DNA of 64,000 bases, taken from the NCBI RefSeq assembly GCF_030643805.1, contig NZ_CP094656.1, positions 2,542,001 to 2,606,000 on the forward strand, read 5' to 3'. Both the position numbers and the translations under genes were made by a program. The notes beneath the pieces are model-generated. The model was not told the DNA's origin and did no database searches. It was given only the letters and a program-made list of their open reading frames with translations. Positions 28,341-38,601 of this stretch are shown here, piece by piece. Position 1 is the stretch's first letter, and the number at the start of each line of letters is the position of its first letter. Origin of the DNA: Alkalihalobacillus sp. AL-G (lineage in GTDB: Bacteria; Bacillota; Bacilli; Bacillales; Fictibacillaceae).

Positions 28341-28376
28341 AAATAGAGGGTGGACCATTATAGTCCCCCTCTATTT
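28341..28376. terminator. Bidirectional terminator between the yqzF unit and spo0A
   Basis: AAATAGAGGG-TGGAC pairs with GTCC-CCCTCTATTT around a seven-base loop, with one mismatch. Convergent genes end on both sides. Confidence 0.8.
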
Positions 28377-28427
28377 AGATTCGAATATAACTATTCAATT
28401 GTTCTTATCGGTTTTTCGAGTGCTCTT

Positions 28428-29213
28428 TCAGCCTGCCTTGTGCTCAATGCGAAGCTTATCTGCGACCATCGCAATGAACTCAGAGTTTGTAGGCTTGGCT
28501 TTCGACATGCTGACTGTGTAACCGAACAAATTGGAGATCGAATCAATATTACCACGACTCCAAGCTACTTCAATGGCATGCCGGATGGCACGCTCGACAC
28601 GGCTTGCTGTCGTATTGAATTTCTTCGCAATATCCGGATACAATACTTTCGTTATGGAACCGAGTAATTCAATGTCATTGTAAACCATTGTAATCGCTTC
28701 CCGAAGATACATATAACCCTTTATATGAGCAGGGACTCCAATTTCATGAATGATACTTGTAATGTTTGCATCAAGATTCTTCGGCTTGAATTCTTTTGTA
28801 ATTGTTCTGGATGAGGTGGATTTAACAAAAGATTTTTTCGTCCCGCTGATCTGGCGGATTTGATTTGTAAGGTTCTCCATATCAAAAGGTTTAAGAATAA
28901 AATATGATGCCCCTAATTCTACGGCTTTTGATGTCACATCTTCCTGTCCGAAGGCTGTCAACATAATAACGTTTGGCTTTGTACTCAAATTCAAATCATG
29001 CATGTTTTCAAGCACCGCAAGACCGTCTAGGTGAGGCATGATAATATCCAGAACCAAGACATCCGGGGATTCTTCTTCCAACAGCTCTAGGCATTCTTTT
29101 CCGTTATAAGCCACACCGACTACTTCCATGTCCTCCTGATTCGATATGTACTCCTCAAGAAGACCCACCAATTCTCTGTTATCATCTGCTAGGCACACTT
29201 TAATTCTTTGCAA
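28428..29213 (-). CDS. spo0A: Stage 0 sporulation response regulator Spo0A
   Basis: Master regulator of entry into sporulation, about 261 residues. The N-terminal receiver has ADDN and the phosphorylated Asp in [11 protein letters not shown]; the conserved Lys is in LKPFDME. The C-terminal DNA-binding domain includes [13 protein letters not shown] and [17 protein letters not shown]. The TTG at 29213 ([12 protein letters not shown]) is chosen: GAGGAGG lies nine bases upstream and it matches the usual N-terminus. The upstream GTG at 29231 is part of that ribosome site. Confidence 0.97.
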   Translation of the reverse strand: MQRIKVCLADDNRELVGLLEEYISNQEDMEVVGVAYNGKECLELLEEESPDVLVLDIIMPHLDGLAVLENMHDLNLSTKPNVIMLTAFGQEDVTSKAVELGASYFILKPFDMENLTNQIRQISGTKKSFVKSTSSRTITKEFKPKNLDANITSIIHEIGVPAHIKGYMYLREAITMVYNDIELLGSITKVLYPDIAKKFNTTASRVERAIRHAIEVAWSRGNIDSISNLFGYTVSMSKAKPTNSEFIAMVADKLRIEHKAG

Positions 29214-29353
29214 TTTTCTGCTCCTCCTCACAACAATATCATCCTTGTTGTTTTACGTTTTTCACGCTACGATATGATTTCCACATATGTATCATATTTC
29301 CTCTAATTATTTTAAATATTTATAAAAAAACTTTCTATTCTTAGATATGCTTT

Positions 29354-29418
29354 TATATTCTCTATATTTCGACGCAATCCTCGATTTGACAGGTCGTTTT
29401 TTTGTGTTACTTGTCGAA
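29354..29418 (-). promoter_or_regulatory. Sigma-H promoter and 0A boxes upstream of spo0A
   Basis: On the minus strand AGGATTG, 11 nt, then AGAGAATAT fits the sigma-H consensus RNAGGAWWW-N11-12-RNNGAATWW (29381 down to 29354). A 0A-like box TTCGAC overlaps its spacer, and a clear one (TTCGACAA, complement at 29411-29418) lies upstream, so Spo0A could act on its own gene. About 140 bp separate this from the spo0A start. Confidence 0.65.
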
Positions 29419-29490
29419 TTTTCTTTATCTTTATAATTATTGTATCAAAGCATTCAAGATAAGCGCAAGAGCCTATTTACATAAGACGTG

Positions 29491-29577
29491 AATCGTTTCC
29501 TTTTTTGTTGAAAATGCAATTTGAGGGCATCATTCAGTGCTAATCATTCCTTTTTTTGCAGAAATGCATTTTGAGGT
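29491..29577. repeat. Imperfect 36-bp direct repeat in the spoIVB-spo0A gap
   Basis: Two copies at 29491-29527 and 29542-29577 share the blocks AATC-TTCC, TTTTTTG and GAAATGCA-TTTGAGG. They lie within the roughly 415-bp gap between spoIVB and spo0A, which otherwise holds the sigma-H promoter. No ORF. Possibly duplicated regulatory DNA. Confidence 0.45.
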
Positions 29578-29613
29578 TACATTGCTGACATGCTCTATGT
29601 GGTTCTAATCCGT

Positions 29614-29638
29614 AAAAAAAGCGAGCTTTGTCAGCTCG
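29614..29638 (-). terminator. spoIVB terminator
   Basis: On the minus strand GCGAGCT-GACAA-AGCTCGC is followed by seven T. The upstream arm includes the last spoIVB codons (stop at 29631). Confidence 0.85.
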
Positions 29639-30944
29639 CCACTTTTTCACCATTCCGATTTTCTTTATATATATTTATTCCTGCCTCGTTTAACATCCAT
29701 TCGATGTGTACCCCATATCCGCTGGTAGGATCATTTACAAATACATGTGTGACGGCCCCGACAACTTTCCCATTTTGGATAATCGGACTTCCACTCATCC
29801 CTTGTACGATTCCTCCGGTTGCTTTGAGCAGATCCGGGTCTGTAATTTTAATGACTAATCCCTTTGTTGCAGGAAATTTCTGTGGTACTGAGCTGATGAT
29901 TTCAACATCATACTTTTGTACTTTATCCCCTTTAACTACAGTCAATATTTCTGCAGGTCCTTCTTTCACTTGATGTGATAACGCAATTGGCATTGCCTTA
30001 TCTAAGATTCCGTTCCGAAGATCTGAGTTTAACTTACCAAAAATCCCATATTGTGTGTTTTTTGTTATTGTACCTAAAATTCTTTCCCCATCACTAAAGC
30101 GAGCTAGCTTCTCTCCGGGATGGCCATTACTTCCTTTTTCAATCGAGGTAACAGTGGATTCGATAATTTGCCCATCATTCACGACAATCGGTTTTTTTGT
30201 ATCCATATCTGAGATCACATGGCCGAGTGCTCCATATTTTCCTGATTCAGGGTGATAAAATGTCATTGTTCCAACACCCGCAGCTGAATCTCGAATATAA
30301 AGTCCGATTCGATAGGTTTCATCCGATTTATCTTTTACAGGAGATAGCTTCTTTTGGATTTTTTGTTTATCCCTTAAAACCGTAACTCTCATTGGCTGAT
30401 TTGATTTACCACTCTTTTTTACAATTGGAGCAACATCACTTAATTTTTGAATCGATTTTCCATTAATAGCAGTAATCATGTCACCAACACGGATTCCTGC
30501 TTTTTCACCTGGTGATACATCTCCATTTGAAGTCTCCACAAGATGATGACCTACGACGAGTACTCCTACAGTATTTAATTTTACCCCTATAGTTTGTCCA
30601 CCTGGGATGACTCTAAATTCAGGAAGTACTTTTACATCAACTTTTTTCACTGGTATGTTAGAGACCGTTAATGTTACCTTCTCATTTCCTTTATTCAATG
30701 TTTCAAGGGAAAAAGATTGAGGTTGGTTTTCCAGCTTACCAATTGATAATATTGATTCTTGTTCATTTGATGTTTGGATTGTCGCAGAAAGTGGCTTATG
30801 ATCTATTGTTAATCTCTCTCCCTGGAAGACGGTTATTTCAGTAGGGATACTGAGATAATCCTGAACTGGCTTTAGAAAGCCCAGGCTGATGAGGAATCCA
30901 AGGAGAAGAATGCCGATTAATTGTCTACTCGTAATTCTTTTCAT
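29631..30944 (-). CDS. spoIVB: SpoIVB serine protease (sigma-K checkpoint)
   Basis: A 437-residue S55-family protease made in the forespore and exported to the intermembrane space, where it triggers pro-sigma-K processing by cleaving SpoIVFA. One N-terminal membrane segment ([15 protein letters not shown]), a PDZ domain (residues about 100-190) and the protease domain with GALGHVISD (His) and [11 protein letters not shown] (Ser) are present. It lies directly upstream of spo0A as in B. subtilis. Confidence 0.96.
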   Translation of the reverse strand: MKRITSRQLIGILLLGFLISLGFLKPVQDYLSIPTEITVFQGERLTIDHKPLSATIQTSNEQESILSIGKLENQPQSFSLETLNKGNEKVTLTVSNIPVKKVDVKVLPEFRVIPGGQTIGVKLNTVGVLVVGHHLVETSNGDVSPGEKAGIRVGDMITAINGKSIQKLSDVAPIVKKSGKSNQPMRVTVLRDKQKIQKKLSPVKDKSDETYRIGLYIRDSAAGVGTMTFYHPESGKYGALGHVISDMDTKKPIVVNDGQIIESTVTSIEKGSNGHPGEKLARFSDGERILGTITKNTQYGIFGKLNSDLRNGILDKAMPIALSHQVKEGPAEILTVVKGDKVQKYDVEIISSVPQKFPATKGLVIKITDPDLLKATGGIVQGMSGSPIIQNGKVVGAVTHVFVNDPTSGYGVHIEWMLNEAGINIYKENRNGEKVAS

Positions 30945-31029
30945 TCAGTCACTCTCCTCTCTCCTTACCCTGCACCTTATGTTGGCTGCATTTATAATGT
31001 AGCCTTTTGATGTTGTTTCTATAACCGGA

Positions 31030-31125
31030 AACATAAAGAAAACTTGGCAATGTCAAGCTTTAGCTTAGACTGAGCCTTAGTTGCACTTATACTGTGGAAA
31101 GTAATTCTTTTACTTTCTACACGTG
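31030..31125 (+). repeat. Intergenic hairpin repeat, copy B
   Basis: Contains AACTTGGC-AATGTCAAGC, GAGCCTTAGTTGCACTTATACTG, and a GAAAGTAA/TTACTTTC stem. It is followed 3 bp later by copy C, so the spoIVB-recN gap (about 310 bp) is almost entirely repeat DNA. Confidence 0.75.
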
Positions 31126-31127
31126 CA

Positions 31128-31200
31128 AAGAAAACTTGGCAATGTCAAGCTTTGGCGTAAACTGCGCCTTAGTTGCACTTATACTGTTTAACCGTGTAAT
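31128..31200 (+). repeat. Intergenic hairpin repeat, copy C
   Basis: Nearly the same as copy B over its first 55 bp (AACTTGGCAATGTCAAGCTT, then GCGCCTTAGTTGCACTTATA) but lacking the GAAAGTA stem and ending in CCGTGTAA. It forms a tandem pair with copy B. Confidence 0.75.
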
Positions 31201-31224
31201 AAATATTCTTCCCCGAAGAACAAG

Positions 31225-31252
31225 AAAAAGCTACCCAAATTTGGATAGCTTT
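31225..31252 (-). terminator. argR-recN terminator
   Basis: On the minus strand AAAAGCTATCC-AAATTT-GGGTAGCTTTTT forms an A/T-flanked stem ending in T residues, just after the recN stop. Confidence 0.8.
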
Positions 31253-32980
31253 TCACGAGCTGACCTTGACTTCATCAGCGAACTGAATCATTTCCTTTGC
31301 GTGCTGTTTCGTAAGTTCCGTAATTTCAACGCCCGAGATCATACGACCAATTTCCTTCACTTTTTCCTCATACGATAGTGGCTTCACATTTGTAAAAGTT
31401 CGGTCATTTTTCAACTGCTTCTCAATATATAGATGTCTGTCAGCCATCGCTGCAACTTGAGGTAAATGAGTAATGCAGAGAACTTGTGAGCCTGCAGAAA
31501 GCTTTTGAATTTTTTCAGCAATTGCTTGAGCGACCCGGCCGCTTACCCCAGTATCTACTTCATCGAATATGATCGAAGATAACTGTTGTTGATTTGAAAA
31601 GATTGCCTTCATTGCCAGAATAATTCTGGATAATTCACCACCAGAGGCAATCTTCACGAGTGGTTTTAAAGGCTCACCTGGATTTGTAGATATAAGGAAC
31701 TGAACCTCATCGATACCTTGTTTTGTAAAATGTATAGGTTTACCGTCTATTTCCGGATCTGCATCGAACTTACCAACCGATTCTGAAAATGAAACCTTGA
31801 ATGTGGTTTTTTCCATATACAGATCTTGAAGCTCACTATGTATAGCTTTCTCTAACTTCTTAGCGGTATCCATTCGTAAGCGAGTCATATTTTTCGCCTC
31901 AACGTACAAATCATGGCCAACTTCTTTTAAATCGTCCTTTAGCGATTGGATTCGGCTATCTTTATTCGTAAACGTATGAAGCTCTTCTTCAATCTTAGAG
32001 CTATATTCGAGAATTTCTTCAACTGTATGACCATATTTTCGTTTTAACGCAGTAATTTCGTGTAACCGTTCCTCAATCTCGTCAATTCGATTCGGATCGA
32101 ACTCTAATGTGTCAATATAATCTCGAAGCTGATGGGCAGCGTCCTCTACCATATAAAAAGCATTTGCAACAGCTTCCTTTAAAAGAATCCGAGCAGGATC
32201 AAGCTCCGCTACGTCCTCCAAATGACTCATTGCTAAACCTAAATAATCGATCCCTTTCTGCTCTCCGTATAAAGATTGATAAGAATCATTCGCAGATTGA
32301 AACAACCGCTCAAAGTTATTGAGACGTTGCTTTTCCTCTTGTAATTGTTCATCTTCCTTCGGTTGAAGGTTTGCTTTTGAAATTTCATTTAATTGATATT
32401 GTATTAAATCTATTCTATGGGCTACTTCCTGTTCGTTTTCAGTTAAATGATACAATTGCTTTTTCGTGTTTGTATAACGTTCATATAAATGCTTGTATTC
32501 GGCTAGAGACCGACTCAATGCTTTAGAGTTGAATTGGTCAAGCATACTTAAGTGCTTATCGCTTTGGAGTAAGAATTGATGCTCGTGCTGGCCGTGTATA
32601 TCGATTAAAGATTGTCCGATTTCTCGAAGTATCGCTAGTGTGACAAGCTTTCCATTCACTCTGCAAATACTCTTCCCCGAGCCGGTCATATCGCGTTTTA
32701 AAACGACCATTTCATCTGATAACTCAATACCAAGTTCTTGACATTTCCGTACTGAGGGATGATTTGGTTGAATATGAAATAGTCCTTCTATTTCTGCACG
32801 ATCTGTTCCGTGTCGTACAAATTCAGAAGAACCCCGGCCGCCGATTAATAAGCCGATTGCATCGATGATGATCGATTTCCCTGCACCTGTTTCCCCTGTT
32901 AAAACAGTAAGCCCTTCCTCAAAGGGTACCGTGATTTCGTCAATAATTGCAAAATTACGTATAGAAAGCTCGGCAAGCAT
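31253..32980 (-). CDS. recN: DNA repair protein RecN
   Basis: A 575-residue SMC-like ATPase recruited early to double-strand breaks. Walker A GETGAGKSIIIDAIG is near the N-terminus, a long coiled coil fills the middle (about 160-400), and the signature (LVKIASGGELSRIILAMK) and Walker B (SSIIFDEVDTGVSG) lie in the C-terminal half. It follows argR by 12 bp, the conserved Bacillus arrangement. Confidence 0.96.
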   Translation of the reverse strand: MLAELSIRNFAIIDEITVPFEEGLTVLTGETGAGKSIIIDAIGLLIGGRGSSEFVRHGTDRAEIEGLFHIQPNHPSVRKCQELGIELSDEMVVLKRDMTGSGKSICRVNGKLVTLAILREIGQSLIDIHGQHEHQFLLQSDKHLSMLDQFNSKALSRSLAEYKHLYERYTNTKKQLYHLTENEQEVAHRIDLIQYQLNEISKANLQPKEDEQLQEEKQRLNNFERLFQSANDSYQSLYGEQKGIDYLGLAMSHLEDVAELDPARILLKEAVANAFYMVEDAAHQLRDYIDTLEFDPNRIDEIEERLHEITALKRKYGHTVEEILEYSSKIEEELHTFTNKDSRIQSLKDDLKEVGHDLYVEAKNMTRLRMDTAKKLEKAIHSELQDLYMEKTTFKVSFSESVGKFDADPEIDGKPIHFTKQGIDEVQFLISTNPGEPLKPLVKIASGGELSRIILAMKAIFSNQQQLSSIIFDEVDTGVSGRVAQAIAEKIQKLSAGSQVLCITHLPQVAAMADRHLYIEKQLKNDRTFTNVKPLSYEEKVKEIGRMISGVEITELTKQHAKEMIQFADEVKVSS

Positions 32981-32992
32981 AAAATACCACCT

Positions 32993-33442
32993 TTACAGCA
33001 TATCCAAAAATTTTTGAGCGATTTCAGGGCTATCATTACCTGATCGACAAATGATAAGTATCGTATCGTCACCACAGATCGTTCCCATGATTTCTTCCCA
33101 ATCAAGATTATCGATCAAAGCACCAATCGCATTTGCATTTCCTGGCAATGTTTTCATTACAATCAGATGATCGGTGTGATCAATATTAATAAAGCTATCT
33201 GTGAGTGTCCGTTTCAATTTTTGCAAAGGGTTAAACCGTTGATCTGCAGGTAAACTGTATTTGTAACGTCCATCCTGCATCGGCACCTTGACGAGATGAA
33301 GTTCTTTTATGTCTCTGGACACAGTTGCCTGTGTAACGTTAAAACCAGCATTTTTCAAACGTTCTACGAGCTCATCCTGTGTATCAATATCAAAATTCGT
33401 TATGATCTCCCTGATTTTAATATGCCGCTGTCCTTTGTTCAA
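32993..33442 (-). CDS. argR: Arginine repressor ArgR/AhrC
   Basis: A 149-residue hexameric regulator that represses arginine synthesis and activates catabolism when arginine is bound. The winged helix includes [17 protein letters not shown]; the C-terminal arginine-binding domain contains [17 protein letters not shown] at 33442 ([14 protein letters not shown]) is chosen because it gives the standard N-terminus, with AAAGGG upstream. It may control the art-type transporter at 10-12.5 kb. Confidence 0.95.
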   Translation of the reverse strand: MNKGQRHIKIREIITNFDIDTQDELVERLKNAGFNVTQATVSRDIKELHLVKVPMQDGRYKYSLPADQRFNPLQKLKRTLTDSFINIDHTDHLIVMKTLPGNANAIGALIDNLDWEEIMGTICGDDTILIICRSGNDSPEIAQKFLDML

Positions 33443-33554
33443 ATAAATCACGCCCTTTTCACTATACCATGTCTATTTTTATCATAAACGATGTTGTGTA
33501 GAATGTACATAAAGGTATGTATAATAATGTAGAAAATTGTATATTTTTATAACA

Positions 33555-33650
33555 TTTTAAACAAAACTTGGCTAGCGCCAAGTCTTAGCGTAGGCGATCG
33601 CCTAAGTTGTTCTTATACTATAAAAAGTACTTTATACTTTCTTAACGGTA
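33555..33650 (+). repeat. Intergenic hairpin repeat, copy D
   Basis: The most symmetrical copy. It has ACTTGGC-TAGC-GCCAAGT, then a TTAGCG...AGGCGATCGCCTAAG region, the TTCTTATACT block, and an AAAGTA/TACTTT stem before AACGGTAAAAA. It fills the gap between argR and the tlyA-like gene. Confidence 0.75.
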
Positions 33651-33680
33651 AAAAAAGATAACGATCTCATCGTTATCTTT
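33650..33680 (-). terminator. Terminator of the dxs-tlyA transcript
   Basis: On the minus strand AGATAACGAT-GAG-ATCGTTATCT is a perfect 10-bp stem followed by TTTTTT. It overlaps the end of the methyltransferase gene (stop at 33673). Confidence 0.88.
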
Positions 33681-34503
33681 CGTCAAACTTTTTCGATTCA
33701 TGAGCATCATTTACCACTTGTTCAATGCTTCCGGTCCACTTGCATTCCCCGGGCTCATTTTGTGGAAGTTTTTCCAAGTATAGTAAAAATTCAATATTAC
33801 CTTCTCCCCCTCTTATTGGTGAGAACGTACAATCCAAAACCCGGAACCCTACATCAACAGAAAAGGAGATGATCGATTCGAGTACTGATTGATGAACTTT
33901 ACGATCACGGATAATTCCCTTTTTCCCGACATCATCTCTCCCTGCTTCAAATTGTGGTTTTACGAGAGAGACGACATGTCCGCCTGAAAGCAATATATCT
34001 TTTAATACAGGAAGAATCAATCGCAATGATATGAAGGATACATCAATGGTAGCAACATGCGGTAAGCCATTTTGAAAATCAATGGGCTTTACGTAGCGAA
34101 AATTTGTACGCTCCATCACATGAACACGGTCGTCATTTCGCAGCTTCCACGCAAGCTGATTATAACCAACATCCAAAGCATACACCAACTGGGCACCATT
34201 TTGGAGGGCACAGTCCGTAAACCCTCCGGTTGAAGCACCGATGTCTAACATGATTTTATCCTTTACATCAAATTGAAACACATCAAGTGCTTTTTCAAGC
34301 TTTAAACCTCCCCGACTGACGTAAGGGACTGGGTTACCTTTTAGTTCGATCGGGATATCTATATTTACTTTCAAACCAGGCTTGTCCAATCGTTCTTGTT
34401 CAGAATAAACAAGTCCGGCCATGATTGTGCGCTTTGCTTTTTCTCTCGTCTCGATTAAACCTCGATCAACGAGAAGAACATCAAGTCGTTCTTTTTTTTT
34501 CAT
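33673..34503 (-). CDS. yqxC: TlyA-family rRNA methyltransferase/S4-domain protein (YqxC)
   Basis: About 276 residues. An N-terminal S4 RNA-binding domain (RLDVLLVDRGLIETREKAKRTIMAG) precedes an FtsJ-like SAM methyltransferase (MLDIGASTGGFTDCALQNGA, LVKPQFEAGRDDVGKKGIIRD as separate blocks). The family 2'-O-methylates rRNA and some members act as hemolysins. ATG at 34503 lies one base after the dxs stop and is chosen because homology begins there; an 18-codon upstream extension is an artefact inside dxs. Confidence 0.9.
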   Translation of the reverse strand: MKKKERLDVLLVDRGLIETREKAKRTIMAGLVYSEQERLDKPGLKVNIDIPIELKGNPVPYVSRGGLKLEKALDVFQFDVKDKIMLDIGASTGGFTDCALQNGAQLVYALDVGYNQLAWKLRNDDRVHVMERTNFRYVKPIDFQNGLPHVATIDVSFISLRLILPVLKDILLSGGHVVSLVKPQFEAGRDDVGKKGIIRDRKVHQSVLESIISFSVDVGFRVLDCTFSPIRGGEGNIEFLLYLEKLPQNEPGECKWTGSIEQVVNDAHESKKFDER

Positions 34504-34504
34504 T

Positions 34505-36397
34505 CTAAAATGCCCTTTGCTGTTGTTTCGGAACCATCGTCTTAACGCGCTCCACAACGCCCTCTGGTGTCAGATCGATTTCTTCAAGAAGCTTCGAAAC
34601 ACTTCCATGCTCGATAAAACGGTCAGGAATACCCATGCGATCAATCATTGCATTGTGTATGCCAAGATCATGGACGAACTCCAATACAGCACTTCCGAAC
34701 CCACCTTGAAGGATCCCTTCTTCAATCGTTAAAATCGGAACTCGGTTCGTGACAAGCTCGGTAATCATACCATGATCGAGCGGCTTGATCGAACGAGCAT
34801 TGATGACTTTTGCATTTATTCCCGATCCATTCAAACGTTCAGCAGCTTTTTCAGCGACAGGAATCATTGTACCAACTGCAATCAGTGCAATATCCTTACC
34901 TTGTCGCAGTACTTCCCAAGACCCTATTTCAATTTCATGTAATTCCTTATCCATCGGGACCCCTAAACCGGTTCCGCGGGGGAAACGGACAGCGATAGGT
35001 CCATCATCATATTGGACAGCTGTATGCATCATATGCTGCAATTCGTTTTCATCCTTCGGGTTCAGTACGACCATATTCGGAAGATGACGAAGGAAGGCAA
35101 TATCAAATACACCTTGGTGGGTTTCACCGTCTGAGCCAACAAGGCCTGAACGATCCACAGCAAAAACGACATTTAAATTTTGACGGCATACATCATGAAC
35201 GAGCTGATCATAGGCACGTTGTAAAAAGGTTGAATAAATAGATAGGACCGGCTTCATATCCTGTGTAGCAAGTCCGGCAGCCATTGTTGTCGCATGCTGT
35301 TCAGCAATTCCTACATCGTAAAGCCGATCTGGAAATTCTTCGCCGAAGGATTCTAGCTTGGATCCTACCGTCATTGCTGGTGTAAGGACAACGAGCCGTT
35401 CATTTTTTCGTGCAATCGTTCTTAATGTTTCGCTAACAACCTTGCTATAGCCAGGACCTGTAACTGAAGGCTTGATAAAATCTCCGGATTCAATCTTGTA
35501 TGGACCAGGTCCGTGCCACGTTCCAATAGCATCCGTTTCCGCCGGTTGATAACCCTTTCCTTTTTGGGTCAGCACGTGCACTAGAACAGGTCCTTTCGTT
35601 TTCTTCGCATATCTGATATTCTCTGTCAGGTCATCGATATTATGGCCATCAACAGGTCCTAAATACGTAAACCCGAGCTCCTCGAAGAAAATGCCTGAAA
35701 CAAATAAATATTTTAAGCAATCCTTCAATCGCTCTGCAGTTGCTGCCATTCGACCACCAGCCGGGACTTTCTTCAAAAGGGATTCGAATTCTTCCTTCAC
35801 CTTTTTATATTTACCGGCAGTACGTAATCGACCTAAGACGTTATGCAATGCCCCGACATTCGGTGCAATCGACATTTCATTATCATTTAAAATAACGATA
35901 AGATCCTTTTGTTCATGCCCGATGTGGTTTAATGCTTCTAACGCCATTCCACCTGTTAAAGCACCGTCACCGATTACTGCAACGATGTCTTCATCCGTCC
36001 CTTTTAAGTCGCGTGCAGTTGCCATTCCCATTGCTGCCGATAACGACGTGGAGCTATGCCCGGTTTCCCAAACGTCATGTGCGCTTTCGGATCGCTTCGG
36101 AAATCCGCATAACCCTTTGTATTGCTTCAATGTATCAAATTGACTGGCTCGTCCGGTTAATATTTTATGAACATAAGCTTGATGTCCTACATCCCAAATG
36201 AATTTATCTTTCGGGCTTTCAAACAAATGATGTAAGACTAAAGTTAACTCAACAACACCAAGGTTCGGGCCAAGATGCCCACCCGTTTTTGAAATTTTTT
36301 CAATCAGAAAAGTACGTATTGTCGATGCTAGGTCTTCAAGTTTATTTGTGTCATATGTTCTTAAAAACTTTGGATCTTTGATCGATTCCAAGTCCAT
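34505..36397 (-). CDS. dxs: 1-deoxy-D-xylulose-5-phosphate synthase
   Basis: A 630-residue thiamine-diphosphate enzyme making DXP from pyruvate and glyceraldehyde 3-phosphate, the first step of the MEP isoprenoid pathway. It has '[18 protein letters not shown]', the TPP motif [17 protein letters not shown]...LNDNEMSI, and the transketolase C-terminal half ([15 protein letters not shown]). It lies 10 bp after oapA. Confidence 0.96.
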   Translation of the reverse strand: MDLESIKDPKFLRTYDTNKLEDLASTIRTFLIEKISKTGGHLGPNLGVVELTLVLHHLFESPKDKFIWDVGHQAYVHKILTGRASQFDTLKQYKGLCGFPKRSESAHDVWETGHSSTSLSAAMGMATARDLKGTDEDIVAVIGDGALTGGMALEALNHIGHEQKDLIVILNDNEMSIAPNVGALHNVLGRLRTAGKYKKVKEEFESLLKKVPAGGRMAATAERLKDCLKYLFVSGIFFEELGFTYLGPVDGHNIDDLTENIRYAKKTKGPVLVHVLTQKGKGYQPAETDAIGTWHGPGPYKIESGDFIKPSVTGPGYSKVVSETLRTIARKNERLVVLTPAMTVGSKLESFGEEFPDRLYDVGIAEQHATTMAAGLATQDMKPVLSIYSTFLQRAYDQLVHDVCRQNLNVVFAVDRSGLVGSDGETHQGVFDIAFLRHLPNMVVLNPKDENELQHMMHTAVQYDDGPIAVRFPRGTGLGVPMDKELHEIEIGSWEVLRQGKDIALIAVGTMIPVAEKAAERLNGSGINAKVINARSIKPLDHGMITELVTNRVPILTIEEGILQGGFGSAVLEFVHDLGIHNAMIDRMGIPDRFIEHGSVSKLLEEIDLTPEGVVERVKTMVPKQQQRAF

Positions 36398-36406
36398 GGA
36401 ACATCC

Positions 36407-37015
36407 TCACTTTCTTTTTGTATTACGTTTCAGTTTATTTCCAGCGGGATTGGAAAAAAAATCCTTAAACTTTAATCTTTCCTCAAAAAGATAGATTAAA
36501 CGTCCTACCTGAAAAATAATGTTGGTAGAGAAATGTATCGCAAATGACTTTCCAAATGCTTTTCCTCCAACAGTAAGTGCAGCTACTACACTGGTAAATA
36601 TAATTGAGACGATATATTCGAAAGCAGCGTCTCCTCCCGACGCAAGGGTCAATTGTAATATAACCGTCGCAGATGCGGTACCGCTTATTATACCAGAAAT
36701 ATCGCCAATAACATCATTACAGAAGTTTGCGACCCTGTCGGCATTTCGACAAATTGCTATAGCCTGACGAGAGCCTTTTACCTTTTCCGACGCCATTGCA
36801 TGAAAAGGTACTTCATCGACAGCAGTTGCAGCCACCCCAATAATATCAAATACTACCCCAACTAGCACGATTAAAAACACGATTATCATGCCGATGGCCC
36901 AAGCAACTCCATCAAGCAAAATGGTGGAAATAACTGAAAAAATAGCCGCTAACACTAGTGTGATAACGGCGATTCCTGTACTCCACTTTAGCGATTTATG
37001 AAAAATTGAATTCAT
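36407..37015 (-). CDS. oapA: OLE-associated protein OapA
   Basis: A 202-residue membrane protein with at least three hydrophobic segments (ITLVLAAIFSVISTILLDG, AIGMIIVFLIVLVGVVFDII, YIVSIIFTSVVAALTVGG) and a basic C-terminus (NKLKRNTKRK). Its place directly downstream of OLE RNA, between ispA and dxs, and its DUF21-like pattern identify it as the protein that brings OLE RNA to the membrane. GAGGAG precedes its ATG. OLE-OapA complexes are linked to tolerance of alcohols, cold and Mg2+ stress in alkaliphilic bacilli. Confidence 0.9.
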   Translation of the reverse strand: MNSIFHKSLKWSTGIAVITLVLAAIFSVISTILLDGVAWAIGMIIVFLIVLVGVVFDIIGVAATAVDEVPFHAMASEKVKGSRQAIAICRNADRVANFCNDVIGDISGIISGTASATVILQLTLASGGDAAFEYIVSIIFTSVVAALTVGGKAFGKSFAIHFSTNIIFQVGRLIYLFEERLKFKDFFSNPAGNKLKRNTKRK

Positions 37016-37050
37016 ACGAGCTCCTCGTTTTAAAAAAATAATATGTATGG

Positions 37051-37668
37051 AAGGAGTGGTCGTTCAAAAAGTAAACACTGCGGCTTAGGTCCAGTAGGTT
37101 TTCCCAAAAGGGTACCAATACGTTGCCATACCGGTGGTTTCCCATTAAACCCTTCTTGGCGTTGTCACCAATCGCCAGACTAGATTACCACTTAGTCCGC
37201 ACTATAATCCCTTTCGAACGTCACATGGAACAGTCTAGGAGTTTTCCTCTACAGCCTTTACCATTTCCTAGCCTCTTTTGCAAAGTTGATTTCATATGGT
37301 ATAGAACTGAACTCACCGGCGGCCAACCAGTGCAGGTTCCTCATCCATAATCCCCTCAAACTCCACTCAAGGCAGGCTACGCTGCTTACCAGTAATTTCT
37401 AGCGAGCGAAAAAACCAGTGACAGCAGGTTTATAACCCCAGTTCGCAATAAGGTATTAGCACACAAATCGCAAATGTTGAGGTCCTCCGCGGCAAAAGGG
37501 TCAACGCCCACATGCCCTTGTGGATCGCCCTTCAGCCTTAACCCCCAGTGTAGACCCAAAGCTGGGCGCCTCGAGCCTATACAAGGGACTTCATCGATGT
37601 GCCCTTTGGCGGATTTTTAGGCCCGCCCTCAGAAATGGGAGACTGACTAGAATACTGCACCACTCCTC
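37051..37668 (-). ncRNA. ole: OLE RNA (ornate, large, extremophilic)
   Basis: The 700-bp gap between ispA and oapA has no protein gene and is visibly richer in G+C and local complementarity than other gaps. The outermost pairing joins AGGAGTGGT at the 5' end (37667-37659) with ACCACTCCT at the 3' end (37060-37052), bounding an RNA of about 618 nt. Length, operon position (ispA-OLE-oapA-dxs) and the adjacent OapA gene all match OLE RNA. It is probably processed from the long operon transcript. Exact ends are inferred from the terminal helix. Confidence 0.92.
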
Positions 37669-37713
37669 ATGTACTACTAATATACCATAAAACCGGCGTT
37701 TTCTCAATGGTTT

Positions 37714-38601
37714 CTAATGGTCACGACTTACCATATAGTCAGTAAAGCTCACAAGCCAAGTATGATCAATTCCTGCTTTATAAAGATGTTCCTTCGCATT
37801 ATCAACTTCTTGTGAAAGTTTCTTTTTGGCACCTTCTAAAGTTAAAAGCTGAGGGTATGTACTTTTTTTATTTTGCTGATCACTACCCACCGGTTTTCCA
37901 ATTATCCCCTCATCGCCTTCGATATCAAGAATATCATCCTGAATCTGGAAAGCGAGACCAAGATGGTTTGCAAAGTGAGTGAGATGTACTAATTGTTGTT
38001 GAGACCCACCAGCTACTTTCGCACCTCCATAAATAGAAAAACCGAGCAGCGCACCTGTTTTATTTCGGTGAATTTGTTCTAGTTCATCAATGGCAATCTT
38101 CTTATCTTCGGCATCAAGGTCTGCCGCTTGTCCATCAATCATTCCTTCCGGGCCGGCTGCTGTTGCCAACTTACTGATCAGATCAACCTTTACATTGCTT
38201 TCAATCGTTTTAGAGTCTGCGATCGTTTGAAAAGCGAAGGTCAAAAGTCCGTCTCCCGCAAGGATGGCAAGTGCTTCTCCATAGACTTTATGGTTCGTCA
38301 AGTTCCCACGGCGAAAATCATCATCGTCCATAGCAGGAAGATCATCGTGAATCAATGAGTACGTGTGAATCATTTCGATTGCACACCCGATATCCATGTA
38401 TGGCTGACTGTCTTTACCAAGTGCTTCAATCGTCCTGAAAAATAAAATCGGGCGAAGGCGTTTACCACCGGCTAAGATGGAATACAACATGGCCTCTTTT
38501 AGCCCTGAGTGGGCATCAATGCCTTCAATCTTCGCTGGTAACGCCTCATCGATCTCTTGCTTTTTCCTTTGTAAAAGTTCCAAGAACGTATCCTTGTTCA
38601 A
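37714..38601 (-). CDS. ispA: Geranylgeranyl/farnesyl diphosphate synthase (IspA/YqiD)
   Basis: A 295-residue trans-prenyltransferase condensing IPP with DMAPP and GPP to farnesyl diphosphate. Both Asp-rich motifs are present: first [14 protein letters not shown], second [11 protein letters not shown]. It starts at TTG overlapping the xseB stop (TTGA), with AGGAGGA nine bases upstream. Immediately downstream lies OLE RNA. Confidence 0.94.
   Translation of the reverse strand: MNKDTFLELLQRKKQEIDEALPAKIEGIDAHSGLKEAMLYSILAGGKRLRPILFFRTIEALGKDSQPYMDIGCAIEMIHTYSLIHDDLPAMDDDDFRRGNLTNHKVYGEALAILAGDGLLTFAFQTIADSKTIESNVKVDLISKLATAAGPEGMIDGQAADLDAEDKKIAIDELEQIHRNKTGALLGFSIYGGAKVAGGSQQQLVHLTHFANHLGLAFQIQDDILDIEGDEGIIGKPVGSDQQNKKSTYPQLLTLEGAKKKLSQEVDNAKEHLYKAGIDHTWLVSFTDYMVSRDH

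Noticed and set aside
37123-37350. 75-codon plus-strand frame inside the ispA-oapA gap
   Set aside because: It lies antisense within OLE RNA, lacks a ribosome site and shows no protein-like features.
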